NCBI GenBank assembly: GCA_029210125.1
Contig: JARGPR010000018.1
Span: 1 to 37,222, forward strand
Direction: 5' to 3'
Source: Pseudomonadales bacterium
GTDB taxonomy: Bacteria > Pseudomonadota > Gammaproteobacteria > Pseudomonadales > JAHRWD01
Length of the DNA: 37,222 nt
A program made the translations under genes and the position numbers. Every line of letters starts with the position of its first letter. Positions within the stretch are counted from its first letter, which is position 1. This document shows, in pieces, positions 18,910 through 27,082 of the stretch. The notes beneath the pieces were generated by a model. That model did not search any database. It saw only the letters and a program-made list of their open reading frames with translations, and was not told where the DNA came from.

Positions 18910-18948
18910 AAAAGCCTCATTTCCTATACAGGGTTTTGGGGCTTTTTT
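18910..18948 (+). terminator. Intrinsic terminator after ssb
   Basis: AAAAGCCTC (18910-18918) pairs with GGGGCTTTT (18938-18946, one G-U pair) over a loop of 19 nt, followed by continued T. It lies 31 bases after the ssb stop. Confidence 0.75.
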
Positions 18949-19113
18949 ATGCTTTCTAGTCATGAAGCATCTACCTGACCTATATGCCAATACAGGTACT
19001 ACCTTCCCATATTCATAAACCCTATGTTAGTGTTGTTCGCTGTCATTTTGATCAACTGTAATTCCATGTTTGATCTCTGGTTTTATATTCAACAAAATAA
19101 AAAGGTATAGAAG

Positions 19114-19626
19114 ATGTCTACTCAGGAAACTCCGCCTGTTATCCCTCTGCATGGTCTCACCGAAGCGATTCACATAAGTGAAACTGACGTGCCTTTCGTC
19201 GAAACGGGAAATGGGAGTTCAATGCAGCTACTGCAGGTCGATCTTAATCAGGGGTTATGGGTCGTTAAAACCCGTATGCCTGGTGGTCAGGCAGTGAATA
19301 AGCACTACCACACTGGGTCGGTGTTTGCGGTTACCATCCAGGGACAATGGTTTTACAAGGAATACCCTGAATATATCAATTCACCGGGTTCCTATCTTTT
19401 TGAACCAGCCGGTTCGGTTCACACCCTGATGACACCCGAGGATCAAGAAGGCATCACCGAAACCTGGTTTGCCATTTACGGCGCAAATGTAAATGTTGAT
19501 GAAGAGGGTAATGTCACCAGTATGGTAGATGCACAGAGTATTCTTGCAACCTATCGTGCGCTTTGTGAGGCACAAGGATTGTCCTCTGATAAAGTGATTG
19601 TGAATGGCGAACAGGCTGCCTCCTGA
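19114..19626 (+). CDS. Cupin-domain protein resembling 2,4'-dihydroxyacetophenone dioxygenase
   Basis: A 170-residue cupin. The metal-binding motif is visible as PGGQAVNKHYHTGSVFAVTIQGQW (two histidines, with the family's third histidine later in EPAGSVHTLM). The overall layout, including the ending ITETWFAIYGANVNVDEEGNV, resembles the 2,4'-dihydroxyacetophenone dioxygenase-like cupin group, iron enzymes that cleave a carbon-carbon bond next to a ketone. The true substrate is unknown. It is the first of a + strand cluster with a zinc alcohol dehydrogenase 42 bases downstream, so a shared small-molecule pathway is likely. Start ATG 19114 has AAAAGGTATAGAAG upstream; no firm promoter was found in 18949-19113. 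Confidence 0.7.
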   Translation: MSTQETPPVIPLHGLTEAIHISETDVPFVETGNGSSMQLLQVDLNQGLWVVKTRMPGGQAVNKHYHTGSVFAVTIQGQWFYKEYPEYINSPGSYLFEPAGSVHTLMTPEDQEGITETWFAIYGANVNVDEEGNVTSMVDAQSILATYRALCEAQGLSSDKVIVNGEQAAS

Positions 19627-19668
19627 TTCACCTTGATCTCTGAGTAGATATTATTGACGGGGGAAAAT

Positions 19669-20703
19669 ATGCGCGCATCCATTATTCGTGACGGCGAGTT
19701 CGTGGTGGATCGGTTAGACAAACCCGAGCCTGGTCCCGGGCAAGTGCTGGTGCGTAACCTGGCCTGTGGAATTTGCGGCTCTGATCTCCACTTGTTTGGT
19801 ATGTTAAAGGCTGCACAACAGGCAAATATGCCTGGCTCCGACTTTGTGTTGGGACATGAATATTGCTCAGAGATTGTGGCTTTCGGCCCCGGTACTCAGC
19901 AGCAACTGGAGGTCGGGCAACGGGTCTGTTCTATCCCTTTTCTGAAAACCGAAGATGGTCAGGATGGAATTGGCGTAACCCCTCAAACTCCCGGAGCCTA
20001 CGCCGAATATATGGTGCTCAGTGAAGAGTACCTGCTGCCTGTTCCTGATCACCTATCGTCGCAAGCCGCAGCGCTCACAGAACCGCTTGCCGTCGGTATT
20101 CACGCCGTCAATAAGGCTAATCTCCAAGGTGACGAAGTTGCACTGGTGATCGGCTGTGGCCCCATCGGTCTGGCGGTGATCGCGGCGCTGAAAATGCGTG
20201 GTATCGAAACGGTACTCGCCAGCGATCTTTCACCAAACCGACGGCAGCGTGCATCAATGGTCGGTGCTACCGAGTTGATTAATCCCGCCGAGACTTCGGC
20301 TTTTGACGGTTTGAATCGAAGAGTCGATGAGCAATCCGCCCCTGCTGTGGTGTTTGAATGTGTGGGTGCCGTGGGCATGCTTCAGCAAATTTGTGCAGAA
20401 GCACCAGCCCATTCGCGTATCGTGATTGCTGGCCTGTGTACCGATGAAGACCGTTTTATGCCGATTGAAGCGCTGAGAAAGGAGCTTAGTATTCAGTACG
20501 TGTTCTATTACGAGGCACCTGAGTTTGAAGAAGCGCTGCAGGCACTGGCCGATGGCACCATCCACTGGAAGGCCTGGTTGAGTGGAAAGGTTGGACTCAA
20601 TGGTATAGCGGATGCTTTTGAACTGCTAAAAGATCCGGAAAGCCACGCCAAAATAATTATTGAACCCTGGCGTGATGGGTCGCTTGAGACGATTAGTTTT
20701 TAG
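19669..20703 (+). CDS. Zinc-dependent alcohol dehydrogenase (MDR family)
   Basis: A 344-residue medium-chain dehydrogenase/reductase. The catalytic-zinc region starts with ACGICGSDLHLFG and continues with LGHEYCSEIVAFGPG; the nucleotide-binding fold is marked by VIGCGPIGLAVIAALKMRG. The usual four-cysteine structural-zinc loop is absent, since the segment after the GHE motif (FLKTEDGQDGIGVTPQTPGAY) has no cysteine cluster, so only one zinc site is expected. The frame opens at a TTG at 19654, but ATG 19669, preceded by CGGGGGA, is the better start. It probably acts with the cupin just upstream; the substrate is not identifiable. Confidence 0.82.
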   Translation: MRASIIRDGEFVVDRLDKPEPGPGQVLVRNLACGICGSDLHLFGMLKAAQQANMPGSDFVLGHEYCSEIVAFGPGTQQQLEVGQRVCSIPFLKTEDGQDGIGVTPQTPGAYAEYMVLSEEYLLPVPDHLSSQAAALTEPLAVGIHAVNKANLQGDEVALVIGCGPIGLAVIAALKMRGIETVLASDLSPNRRQRASMVGATELINPAETSAFDGLNRRVDEQSAPAVVFECVGAVGMLQQICAEAPAHSRIVIAGLCTDEDRFMPIEALRKELSIQYVFYYEAPEFEEALQALADGTIHWKAWLSGKVGLNGIADAFELLKDPESHAKIIIEPWRDGSLETISF

Positions 20704-20739
20704 GATGTTTATTCAATATTGGATCGAGAAAAATAGAGC

Positions 20740-21045
20740 ATGAGTTTTAAACGTATTGATGTACTCGGGCTCAAACAGATGCAAGTCAGTCAGCAGGTGG
20801 TCATTGTTGATATCAGGGATGATGCCTCCTTTGAGGCGGGGCACATCGATGGATCGATTCAGCTGGGTAATCATAATTTGCCCGGGTTTATCGAATCCTG
20901 TGAAGAAGATGATCCTATTGTGGTGGTGTGTTACCACGGACACTCCAGTCAGCCGGTTGCAGGCTTCCTGGTAGAGCAGGGCTTTACCGACGTGTATAGC
21001 CTCGATGGCGGCTACACAGACTGGTCGTCGTCTACAACTAATTAA
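20740..21045 (+). CDS. glpE: GlpE-like thiosulfate sulfurtransferase (rhodanese)
   Basis: A single-domain rhodanese of 101 residues, closely following the GlpE pattern. VIVDIRDDASFEAGHIDGSI marks the first half. The active loop CYHGHSSQ carries the catalytic cysteine at residue 64 and is matched by the C-terminal GFTDVYSLDGGYTDW. GlpE transfers sulfane sulfur from thiosulfate to cyanide or thiols such as thioredoxin. In E. coli it sits by glpG/glpR; here it stands 36 bases after a zinc alcohol dehydrogenase, so any glycerol link does not apply. Confidence 0.85.
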   Translation: MSFKRIDVLGLKQMQVSQQVVIVDIRDDASFEAGHIDGSIQLGNHNLPGFIESCEEDDPIVVVCYHGHSSQPVAGFLVEQGFTDVYSLDGGYTDWSSSTTN

Positions 21046-21104
21046 CTGTGTCTAAAACCGGTTGATACTATTTTATTGCGGAAATATAGAGTAGGAATAA
21101 ATAA

Positions 21105-21740
21105 TTGCTGCAATTCTACCTCAGCAAAGACTTTTCAAAAGATATGTCGATGCACCTGACTAAGGGTGCAGAACCTATAGTTGATCAACATGCCCGCGCC
21201 ATGCAGTGGTATGCCCATCGCATAACTGTAAAAAGACATAAATGTGTCATCGTGATGGAGCTACAAAGCCGCTACGCAATGATATTTTGTGGTTTGACTA
21301 AGCGGGATTTTGAGAACTTTCCCGAGCTGTTTCGAAAGCGATTCCTGTGTGAAGTGGCCTCTATATGTCAGCTTGATAATGAGGCACAGAGCAAACTTAC
21401 AGCGCTGGTGGAGGCCCAGTCAGACCAGCAAGTATTTCAGACCGGATTTAATCGCAGCGTGCAGGCTCATATTAAAGATGTTGCCTGGCATCTTGAAAAT
21501 TGGGTATACGATCACGACCGATTACCCGCTGATGATAGTGAATGCTTCGATATAGGCGTATTTGTTAACCAGCTGTTGCGAAAATGTAGCGGCGACAAGG
21601 ATTATTTTGAACCGTTAAAACGATACCGACGTTTCTGGGCTAGCCTTTTGGGTTTGTTGAAGCTTACTGAGGGGCGTCGCAGCCAGTTGGCGCAGAGAGC
21701 CGTGCCTGATAATGTTTTGCCCTTTAATAGGGACAATTAG
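21105..21740 (+). CDS. DUF6933-like protein of unknown function
   Basis: A 211-residue soluble protein with no signal peptide or membrane segment. The segment MQWYAHRITVKRHKCVIVMELQSRYAMIFCGLTKRDF (residues 33-69) resembles what I recall of the DUF6933 family, in which a W-A-x-hydrophobic strand is followed by a K-C-hydrophobic strand and a GL(T/K)xxDF turn. No catalytic motif is visible. The start is TTG 21105, preceded by GTAGGAATAA; a downstream ATG at residue 14 is an alternative. It lies between glpE and tRNA-Met, ending 34 bases from the convergent tRNA gene. Confidence 0.6.
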   Translation: MLQFYLSKDFSKDMSMHLTKGAEPIVDQHARAMQWYAHRITVKRHKCVIVMELQSRYAMIFCGLTKRDFENFPELFRKRFLCEVASICQLDNEAQSKLTALVEAQSDQQVFQTGFNRSVQAHIKDVAWHLENWVYDHDRLPADDSECFDIGVFVNQLLRKCSGDKDYFEPLKRYRRFWASLLGLLKLTEGRRSQLAQRAVPDNVLPFNRDN

Positions 21741-21774
21741 GAGGATGTTCGCTGAGAGCAGCGAGAGGAAAAAA

Positions 21775-21851
21775 TGGTAGCTACGGGTGGACTTGAACCA
21801 CCGACCCCAGCATTATGAATGCTGTGCTCTAACCAGCTGAGCTACGTAGCC
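21775..21851 (-). tRNA. tRNA-Met(CAU), elongator type
   Basis: Read on the - strand, a 77-nt cloverleaf: acceptor GGCTACG, D arm TAGCTCAGCTGGTTAGAGCA, anticodon stem CAGCA-TTCATAA-TGCTG with anticodon CAT, and T arm GGTGGTTCAAGTCCACC, ending with an encoded CCA. The body matches the elongator tRNA-Met of gammaproteobacteria rather than the initiator (no GGG/CCC pairs in the anticodon stem). The terminal acceptor pair is G1-T72, a wobble where E. coli has G-C. It is the last gene of the ychF-side - strand block; a T run follows directly. Confidence 0.93.
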
Positions 21852-21951
21852 ATAAAATCGAGCGCGAATTCTGTATGTTTGACCTTGTTTTGTCAAGCAA
21901 TTACAGCCTTCACTTGAGTGAGGCTGGCCGTTTTAGGCCTGGTAGTATGTT

Positions 21952-23043
21952 CTATACGTTAAATCTAAAATGGACGATATCGCCATCTTGGACCACGTAA
22001 TCCTTACCTTCTAAGCGCCATTTTCCTGCATCTTTTGCACCTTGTTCGCCTTTGTTGTCAATGTAGTCCTGATAGCTAATCACTTCGGCGCGGATAAAAC
22101 CTCGTTCGAAATCTGTGTGTATCACGGCGGCAGCTTTGGGCGCGGTAGCGCCGATAGGAATGGTCCAGGCGCGCACTTCTTGAACACCTGCGGTGAAGTA
22201 GGTTTGCAGGCCTAATAAGTCGTAGCCCGCGCGTATTACCCGGTCAAGACCGGCTTCTTCCATGCCGAGGTCCTCCAGAAATTCGAGCTTTTCATCCTCT
22301 TCGAGTTCAGAAATTTCTGCTTCCAGTTTGTTGCAGATAACCACTACCACAGCGTTTTCCTTTTCTGCAATGGTTTTTAATTGATCAAGAAAAGGGTTAT
22401 TTTCAAAGCCATCTTCATCAACGTTGGCGATGTACATGGTGGGTTTGATAGTGAGCAGATGTAGATGCCGGACGGCTTTGAGCTGGTCATCATCAAGGTT
22501 GAGCGAGCGAACCGGTTGGGCTTCGTTCAGGGTAGGCAGAATATGTTCCAGTACTGCTTTCTCTTTAATCGCTTCCTGATCGCCACCTTTGGCAGCCCGG
22601 GTTGCGCGTGTCAGTGCTTTTTCAACGGAATCAAGATCTGCCAGTGCAAGCTCGACGTTGATGATTTCAATATCGTCAGCAGGGTTTATTTTGTTAGCAA
22701 CGTGAATGACATCTTCATTTTCGAAGCAGCGAACAACGTGAGCGATGGCGTCGGTTTCACGAATGTTGGCAAGGAACTGGTTACCAAGACCTTCACCCTT
22801 GGAGGCTCCTTCAACCAGTCCGGCAATATCGACAAACTCCATGCTGGTGGGGACAATACGGTCGGGCTTAACGAACTCCGCGATATGATCCTGCCGAGGG
22901 TCTGACACCGGTACCACGCCCACATTGGGATCGATGGTACAGAAAGGGAAGTTTTCAGCGCCGATTCCGGCCTTTGTCAGTGCATTAAATAGCGTGGATT
23001 TGCCTACGTTCGGTAGACCAACGATTCCGCATCGAAAACCCAT
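21952..23043 (-). CDS. ychF: Redox-regulated ATPase YchF (OBG family)
   Basis: YchF (363 residues, as in E. coli) is a ribosome-associated P-loop ATPase of the OBG group, linked to stress control. The P-loop is GLPNVGKST (residues 8-16) and the G3 region reads [20 protein letters not shown]. The usual NKxD G4 motif is replaced by NVDE, the substitution associated with ATP rather than GTP use. A C-terminal TGS domain is present ([20 protein letters not shown]... [11 protein letters not shown]). It starts 15 bases after pth, with GAGG upstream of the ATG, the usual pth-ychF pairing. Confidence 0.97.
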   Translation of the reverse strand: MGFRCGIVGLPNVGKSTLFNALTKAGIGAENFPFCTIDPNVGVVPVSDPRQDHIAEFVKPDRIVPTSMEFVDIAGLVEGASKGEGLGNQFLANIRETDAIAHVVRCFENEDVIHVANKINPADDIEIINVELALADLDSVEKALTRATRAAKGGDQEAIKEKAVLEHILPTLNEAQPVRSLNLDDDQLKAVRHLHLLTIKPTMYIANVDEDGFENNPFLDQLKTIAEKENAVVVVICNKLEAEISELEEDEKLEFLEDLGMEEAGLDRVIRAGYDLLGLQTYFTAGVQEVRAWTIPIGATAPKAAAVIHTDFERGFIRAEVISYQDYIDNKGEQGAKDAGKWRLEGKDYVVQDGDIVHFRFNV

Positions 23044-23058
23044 CGGGATTACCTCAAA

Positions 23059-23646
23059 TTAGTTGCTAGTGCTGTGTAGCTCAAACATGGCTTTTTGCCA
23101 GTTGCCGTCAATAGCCTGGGGAATGGCTTTGAGAGCTTGATCCAGGCTTTCTTCAATCAAAAGTTGTTCCGGTTTTGATGCAGTGTGCAGAACAAAATGC
23201 ACCACCTGGCTGCGATCACCGGGGTGACCAATACCGATCCGTAACCGGTGAAAATCTTTTCTGCCGGATAGCTTGGCTATGATATCCCGTAGCCCGTTGT
23301 GACCACCGTGGCCACCGCCCTGTTTAAATCGGCTGGTGCCGGGGGGAAGATCAAGCTCATCGTGAGCGACCAGTATGTTGCCTGGCGATAATTTATAAAA
23401 TTGCAGCAGCGCTATAACAGACTGACCACTATGATTCATAAAGGTATTGGGAATCAGTAAGCCAATTTTGTGGCCACCGACGTCGATGAAGCCAGAATGG
23501 CCCAACAGCTTTTTATCAGCCTGAAGGGTGCAATTGTACTGATCTGCAAGCATCGAAACGAACAAGGCACCCGCGTTATGACGGGTGCCCTGGTATTTCG
23601 TTCCGGGATTGCCGAGACCGACAATCCAGAGAAGAGGCTCTATCAA
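23059..23646 (-). CDS. pth: Peptidyl-tRNA hydrolase
   Basis: Pth (195 residues; 194 in E. coli) frees tRNA from peptidyl-tRNA that drops off ribosomes. Catalytic and substrate residues are in place: N13 and H23 in GLGNPGTKYQGTRHNAG, N71 in NTFMNHSG, and D96 in VAHDELDLPPG, with the following GGGHGGHNGLRDI loop. The start codon is TTG, overlapping the rplY stop in TTGA, so translation is coupled to rplY. Confidence 0.97.
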   Translation of the reverse strand: MIEPLLWIVGLGNPGTKYQGTRHNAGALFVSMLADQYNCTLQADKKLLGHSGFIDVGGHKIGLLIPNTFMNHSGQSVIALLQFYKLSPGNILVAHDELDLPPGTSRFKQGGGHGGHNGLRDIIAKLSGRKDFHRLRIGIGHPGDRSQVVHFVLHTASKPEQLLIEESLDQALKAIPQAIDGNWQKAMFELHSTSN

Positions 23647-24302
23647 GAATCCTCTGCAGTCTCGCCTTCATCTTCTCCTTCAGGAGGAGTAGGCGCGCCT
23701 TCATCTTCTTCTTCAACCGTTTTGCCAGCTACCACGGCCGCGACTTGAAGATCGTGATCTTCACCATAGCTTAGGGCTACACTCTCGATACCAGCACCTA
23801 GCTTGATGTCGGAGATGTGAATATGTGCCCCGATGTCGTAATCGGCCATATCTATTTCGATAAACTCGGGCAGATCAGCAGGCAGACAGCTGATCTCAAG
23901 TTCAGTCATAGCATGTGATATACGACCACCACCTAATTTAACGCCTACACAGCTTTCTTCATTAGTGAAGTGTAAAGGTACCTTAACCTGAATTTTTACA
24001 TCTTTGCTAACACGCAGGAAGTCAGCGTGGAGAATCTTGATTTTGGCCGGGTGGCGCTGAAGGTCTTTCAGAATCGCCTGCTCTTCACCATTGTCATGTT
24101 TGATGGTGATGATGTGAGAATAAAAGGCTTCATTCTCCAGGGCTTTGATGAAATCTTTATGGGTCAGGGTGAGCATTAATGGCTCTTTATCTGCACCGTA
24201 TAAAATGGCGGGTACTTTATCCGCTAAACGACGTAGGCGGCGGCTCGCACCCTTCCCTACATCAGTGCGGATTTCTGCATTTAATTGAAATTCGTTAGAC
24301 AT
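23643..24302 (-). CDS. rplY: 50S ribosomal protein L25 (CTC-type, long form)
   Basis: L25 (219 residues) binds 5S rRNA. The N-terminal domain (LNAEIRTDVGKGASRRLRRLADKVPAILYG) is L25 proper. The C-terminal TL5/CTC beta domain, absent from the 94-residue E. coli protein, follows. The tail is strongly acidic (EEEDEGAPTPPEGEDEGETAEDS). ATG 24302 has TAGGAG upstream. The stop overlaps the pth start. The prs-rplY-pth-ychF order is conserved in pseudomonads. Confidence 0.97.
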   Translation of the reverse strand: MSNEFQLNAEIRTDVGKGASRRLRRLADKVPAILYGADKEPLMLTLTHKDFIKALENEAFYSHIITIKHDNGEEQAILKDLQRHPAKIKILHADFLRVSKDVKIQVKVPLHFTNEESCVGVKLGGGRISHAMTELEISCLPADLPEFIEIDMADYDIGAHIHISDIKLGAGIESVALSYGEDHDLQVAAVVAGKTVEEEDEGAPTPPEGEDEGETAEDS

Positions 24303-24388
24303 TGTCTATCTCCTAAGTGAAAAACCGCTGATTTTCTGCGACCGAAAACGAGCGGGGTTATAAAAACTGATTTATTTTTGGTGTGCTG

Positions 24389-25333
24389 CTATAGAAACAT
24401 CGCGCTAATAGATTCTTCGTTACTAACACGTCGAATGGCTTCAGCTAGAAGGTTATCGAGGGATAGCTGACGGATACGACCACAGTCCTGCGCGGATTTT
24501 GTAAGAGGAATCGTGTCGGTGACGACCAGCTGGTCCAGGGTTGACCCTAAAATGTTTTCAATGGCCTTTCCGGATAAAACAGCATGTGTGCAGTAGGCAA
24601 CGACCTTTTCTGCGCCATGCTCTTTAAGAGCCTCGGCGGCTTTGCAAAGTGTGCCGGCGGTATCGACCATATCGTCGACAATTACGCAGGTACGACCTTT
24701 AACGTCACCAATAATGTTCATGACCTGTGCTTCGTTAGCTTGTGGCCGACGTTTGTCGATAATCGCAAGGTCGGCATCGTCCAACTGTTTGGCGAAGGCA
24801 CGGGCTCGGACTACACCGCCAACATCGGGTGATACTACTGTGAGGTTTTTATGATTCTGGCGGGCAATATCTGTCAGTAAAACAGGTGAGGCATAAACGT
24901 TATCGACGGGGATATTAAAAAATCCCTGAACCTGATCGGCGTGCAGATCAACGGTCATGACCCGGTCAATACCGACGCCGGAAATCATATCCGCAACTAC
25001 TTTGGCGCTGATGGGTACCCGTGCGGATCGTACTCGGCGATCCTGCCGTGAATAACCAAAATAGGGGATAACTGCAGTGATGCGGGCCGCCGACGCACGA
25101 CGCAGTGCATCAGCCAATATCACCAGTTCCATCAAATTGTCATTAGTAGGGAGGCAGGTAGATTGAATGATAAAAACATCGTGACCACGTACGTTTTCAT
25201 TTACTTCTACAGCGACTTCACCATCGCTAAAGCTCCCAACCTCTGCACTACCCATTGGAAGCCCAAGCTTTTTGCTGATTTTACGGGCGAGGTCCGGTGT
25301 AGCGTTGCCGGTGAAAATTTTAAGTCTTGTCAC
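24389..25333 (-). CDS. prs: Ribose-phosphate pyrophosphokinase
   Basis: PRPP synthetase (314 residues; 315 in E. coli) makes PRPP from ribose 5-phosphate and ATP for nucleotide, histidine, tryptophan and NAD synthesis. Signatures: [43 protein letters not shown] (ATP site), [12 protein letters not shown] (metal site) and the PRPP loop [14 protein letters not shown]. The C-terminus [14 protein letters not shown] is typical. The start codon is GTG with a weak Shine-Dalgarno sequence. It lies between tRNA-Gln and rplY. Confidence 0.98.
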   Translation of the reverse strand: MTRLKIFTGNATPDLARKISKKLGLPMGSAEVGSFSDGEVAVEVNENVRGHDVFIIQSTCLPTNDNLMELVILADALRRASAARITAVIPYFGYSRQDRRVRSARVPISAKVVADMISGVGIDRVMTVDLHADQVQGFFNIPVDNVYASPVLLTDIARQNHKNLTVVSPDVGGVVRARAFAKQLDDADLAIIDKRRPQANEAQVMNIIGDVKGRTCVIVDDMVDTAGTLCKAAEALKEHGAEKVVAYCTHAVLSGKAIENILGSTLDQLVVTDTIPLTKSAQDCGRIRQLSLDNLLAEAIRRVSNEESISAMFL

Positions 25334-25415
25334 GTGCTTTGCTCTGCTGGATTAGGGCTAAGGGGAACAACCTGATGGTATATATTTTGTGTGTAGCGCC
25401 GCATACACTGAAAAT

Positions 25416-25490
25416 TGGCTGGGGTGGCAGGATTCGAACCTGCGCATACGGGGATCAAAACCCCGGGCCTTACCGCTTGGCGACACCCCA
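25416..25490 (-). tRNA. tRNA-Gln(UUG)
   Basis: A 75-nt cloverleaf on the - strand: acceptor TGGGGTG, D arm with CGCCAAGCGGTAAGGC, anticodon loop TTTTGAT in the stem CGGGG/CCCCG (anticodon TTG), T arm GCAGGTTCGAATCCTGC, discriminator G and encoded CCA. The weak T1-A72 pair and G73 are glutamine identity elements. It lies between ispE and prs, 41 bases after ispE, as in pseudomonads. Confidence 0.95.
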
Positions 25491-25531
25491 ATAATTTGAA
25501 AAGATATTTCTAACGCATATTTTGGGTTCTA

Positions 25532-26398
25532 TTATAGACCCAGAATTTCGTGAAGCGGTGATCGGTTTACTGTTGCGGCAACAAAACCTGAAAACGGTTC
25601 GGGTAGTTGCCTTAATACCTGTCGAGCTTGTTGTTGATTCGCAAATACAGCGAATATACAGGCTCCGGTTCCAGTAAGCTGCGCATCGGCGTGTTGGCCG
25701 AGCCAATCCAGTCCCTGATCGACCGCTGGGTAGAGTTTTCGAACCAGCGGTTCGAAGTCATTTCCAGCACCCTGCTCCAGAAAGCGCGCTATTGTGATGG
25801 GAGAATGGTCCCTTGTCAATTCAGGGTGGGAAAATAATTGAGCGGTGGATACCTCGCAATCTGGCTTGATGACAAGTACCCAGCGGTTGGGCATCTCAAC
25901 CTTTTGTAATTGCTCGCCGACGCCCTCCGCCCATGCGGTGTCCCCCGCAACAAACACGGGTACGTCGGCCCCTAGTGTTTTGGCGAGTGAAAGTAGATCA
26001 GGCCGTGGGTATTGTGTGCCCCAGATATGATTGAGCCCCAGTAACGTGGTGGCAGCGTCGGAACTACCTCCGCCTAAGCCGCCACCGGGTGGAATACGTT
26101 TTTTCAGTTTGATATCTGCGCCAAATTTGCAACCGGTTGCCTGCTGCAGTGCAACTGCGGCGCGATAAACCAGGTTTTGCTCCGATGGCAACCCGGGGAT
26201 CGCGCTGGATAGTTTGATCCGCCCGTCGGGTCGAGCGGATATTTTCAGCTCGTCACCGTAATCAATCAGCTGGAACAGAGTCTGTAGCTCGTGGTAGCCG
26301 TCCTCCCGCCGACCGGTAATATGCAGGAAGCGGTTGATTTTGGCAGGGGCAGGTAGTGTCAGCGGTTTTTGGTTCATGTGTATTTTAAGCAGTGACAT
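25532..26398 (-). CDS. ispE: 4-diphosphocytidyl-2-C-methyl-D-erythritol kinase
   Basis: IspE (288 residues from this start) is the ATP-dependent GHMP kinase of the MEP isoprenoid pathway. Recognised by LPAPAKINRFLHITGRREDGYHELQTLFQLID and the glycine-rich ATP loop PPGGGLGGGSSDAATTLLGLN; the C-terminal LTGTGACIFAVF is also typical. The first ATG (26398) overlaps the lolB stop in TAATG, supporting translational coupling. A second ATG seven codons later (26377) would fit the family length slightly better. Confidence 0.96.
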   Translation of the reverse strand: MSLLKIHMNQKPLTLPAPAKINRFLHITGRREDGYHELQTLFQLIDYGDELKISARPDGRIKLSSAIPGLPSEQNLVYRAAVALQQATGCKFGADIKLKKRIPPGGGLGGGSSDAATTLLGLNHIWGTQYPRPDLLSLAKTLGADVPVFVAGDTAWAEGVGEQLQKVEMPNRWVLVIKPDCEVSTAQLFSHPELTRDHSPITIARFLEQGAGNDFEPLVRKLYPAVDQGLDWLGQHADAQLTGTGACIFAVFANQQQARQVLRQLPEPFSGFVAATVNRSPLHEILGL

Positions 26399-27060
26399 TA
26401 CAAGTTTGTTGAATTAATGGCTTGCCAGTCCAGACGAACCAGTTTGATCTTGATAGCGCCTTTTTTTATCACGATTTTACCGGGTAGCATAACGTGTTGA
26501 TATCTATGGTAATTAAGATACTCGATGTTCCAGCCAAGTTGCTGAAGCCGTTTTAATTGGCCGCTGGGGTTTAGCTGAATCTCGAATGCCAGCTTCGGAT
26601 TAGGAATGCCTCTTGCCCAAAAGTAAAGTTGTGAAACCGGTAGTTGATAGCCGGTATGATTTTGGAGCAACTGTTCCGGTGAGGCTCCGGAAAAGAGTGG
26701 TTTATCGGGTATCATTAATGAGGTTGTTTGTGGGTTACCGCTGATTTTCATCAGGCCGATTCCCATAGGCCCAACAAAATCGATCTCATAACTGTCTGGA
26801 TTTTGTTGCCAGCTCAGGTGTCCGCTGAAACCTTGATCAACTGTTTTAACGGCAATTTTTGAGCGGGCGTACCAGCTGTTTATCTCGAATACATGGTTAA
26901 AATGACGTTGCCAGTTGGCCGAATTTTTATCCGTTATGCGGCCAGCGTCGGGAATTGAGCTGCAGGCACCTAACATTAGCGTTGCAACGAGTAGAGCCAG
27001 TAGAGAAAAATTGCCCGTGCGAAGCCTGTAAACAAATGGCGGTCGTATGTCTGCTGTCAT
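26398..27060 (-). CDS. lolB: Outer-membrane lipoprotein receptor LolB
   Basis: LolB (220 residues) receives lipoproteins from LolA and inserts them in the outer membrane. The N-terminus has a basic start and a hydrophobic stretch SLLALLVATLMLGAC, with the lipidated cysteine at residue 33 in the lipobox LGAC. The mature part shows the expected WQRHFN...WYARSKIAVKTVDQGFSGHLSWQQNPDSYEIDFVGPMG and GARGIPNPK-like WARGIPNPKL. It overlaps ispE, the common lolB-ispE pair. Confidence 0.93.
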   Translation of the reverse strand: MTADIRPPFVYRLRTGNFSLLALLVATLMLGACSSIPDAGRITDKNSANWQRHFNHVFEINSWYARSKIAVKTVDQGFSGHLSWQQNPDSYEIDFVGPMGIGLMKISGNPQTTSLMIPDKPLFSGASPEQLLQNHTGYQLPVSQLYFWARGIPNPKLAFEIQLNPSGQLKRLQQLGWNIEYLNYHRYQHVMLPGKIVIKKGAIKIKLVRLDWQAINSTNL

Positions 27061-27082
27061 CCTGATTTTATACGGCGGTGTC

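Noticed and set aside
21741..21951. Prophage or island attachment site at tRNA-Met
   Set aside because: No second copy of the tRNA 3' end and no integrase gene is seen in the window.
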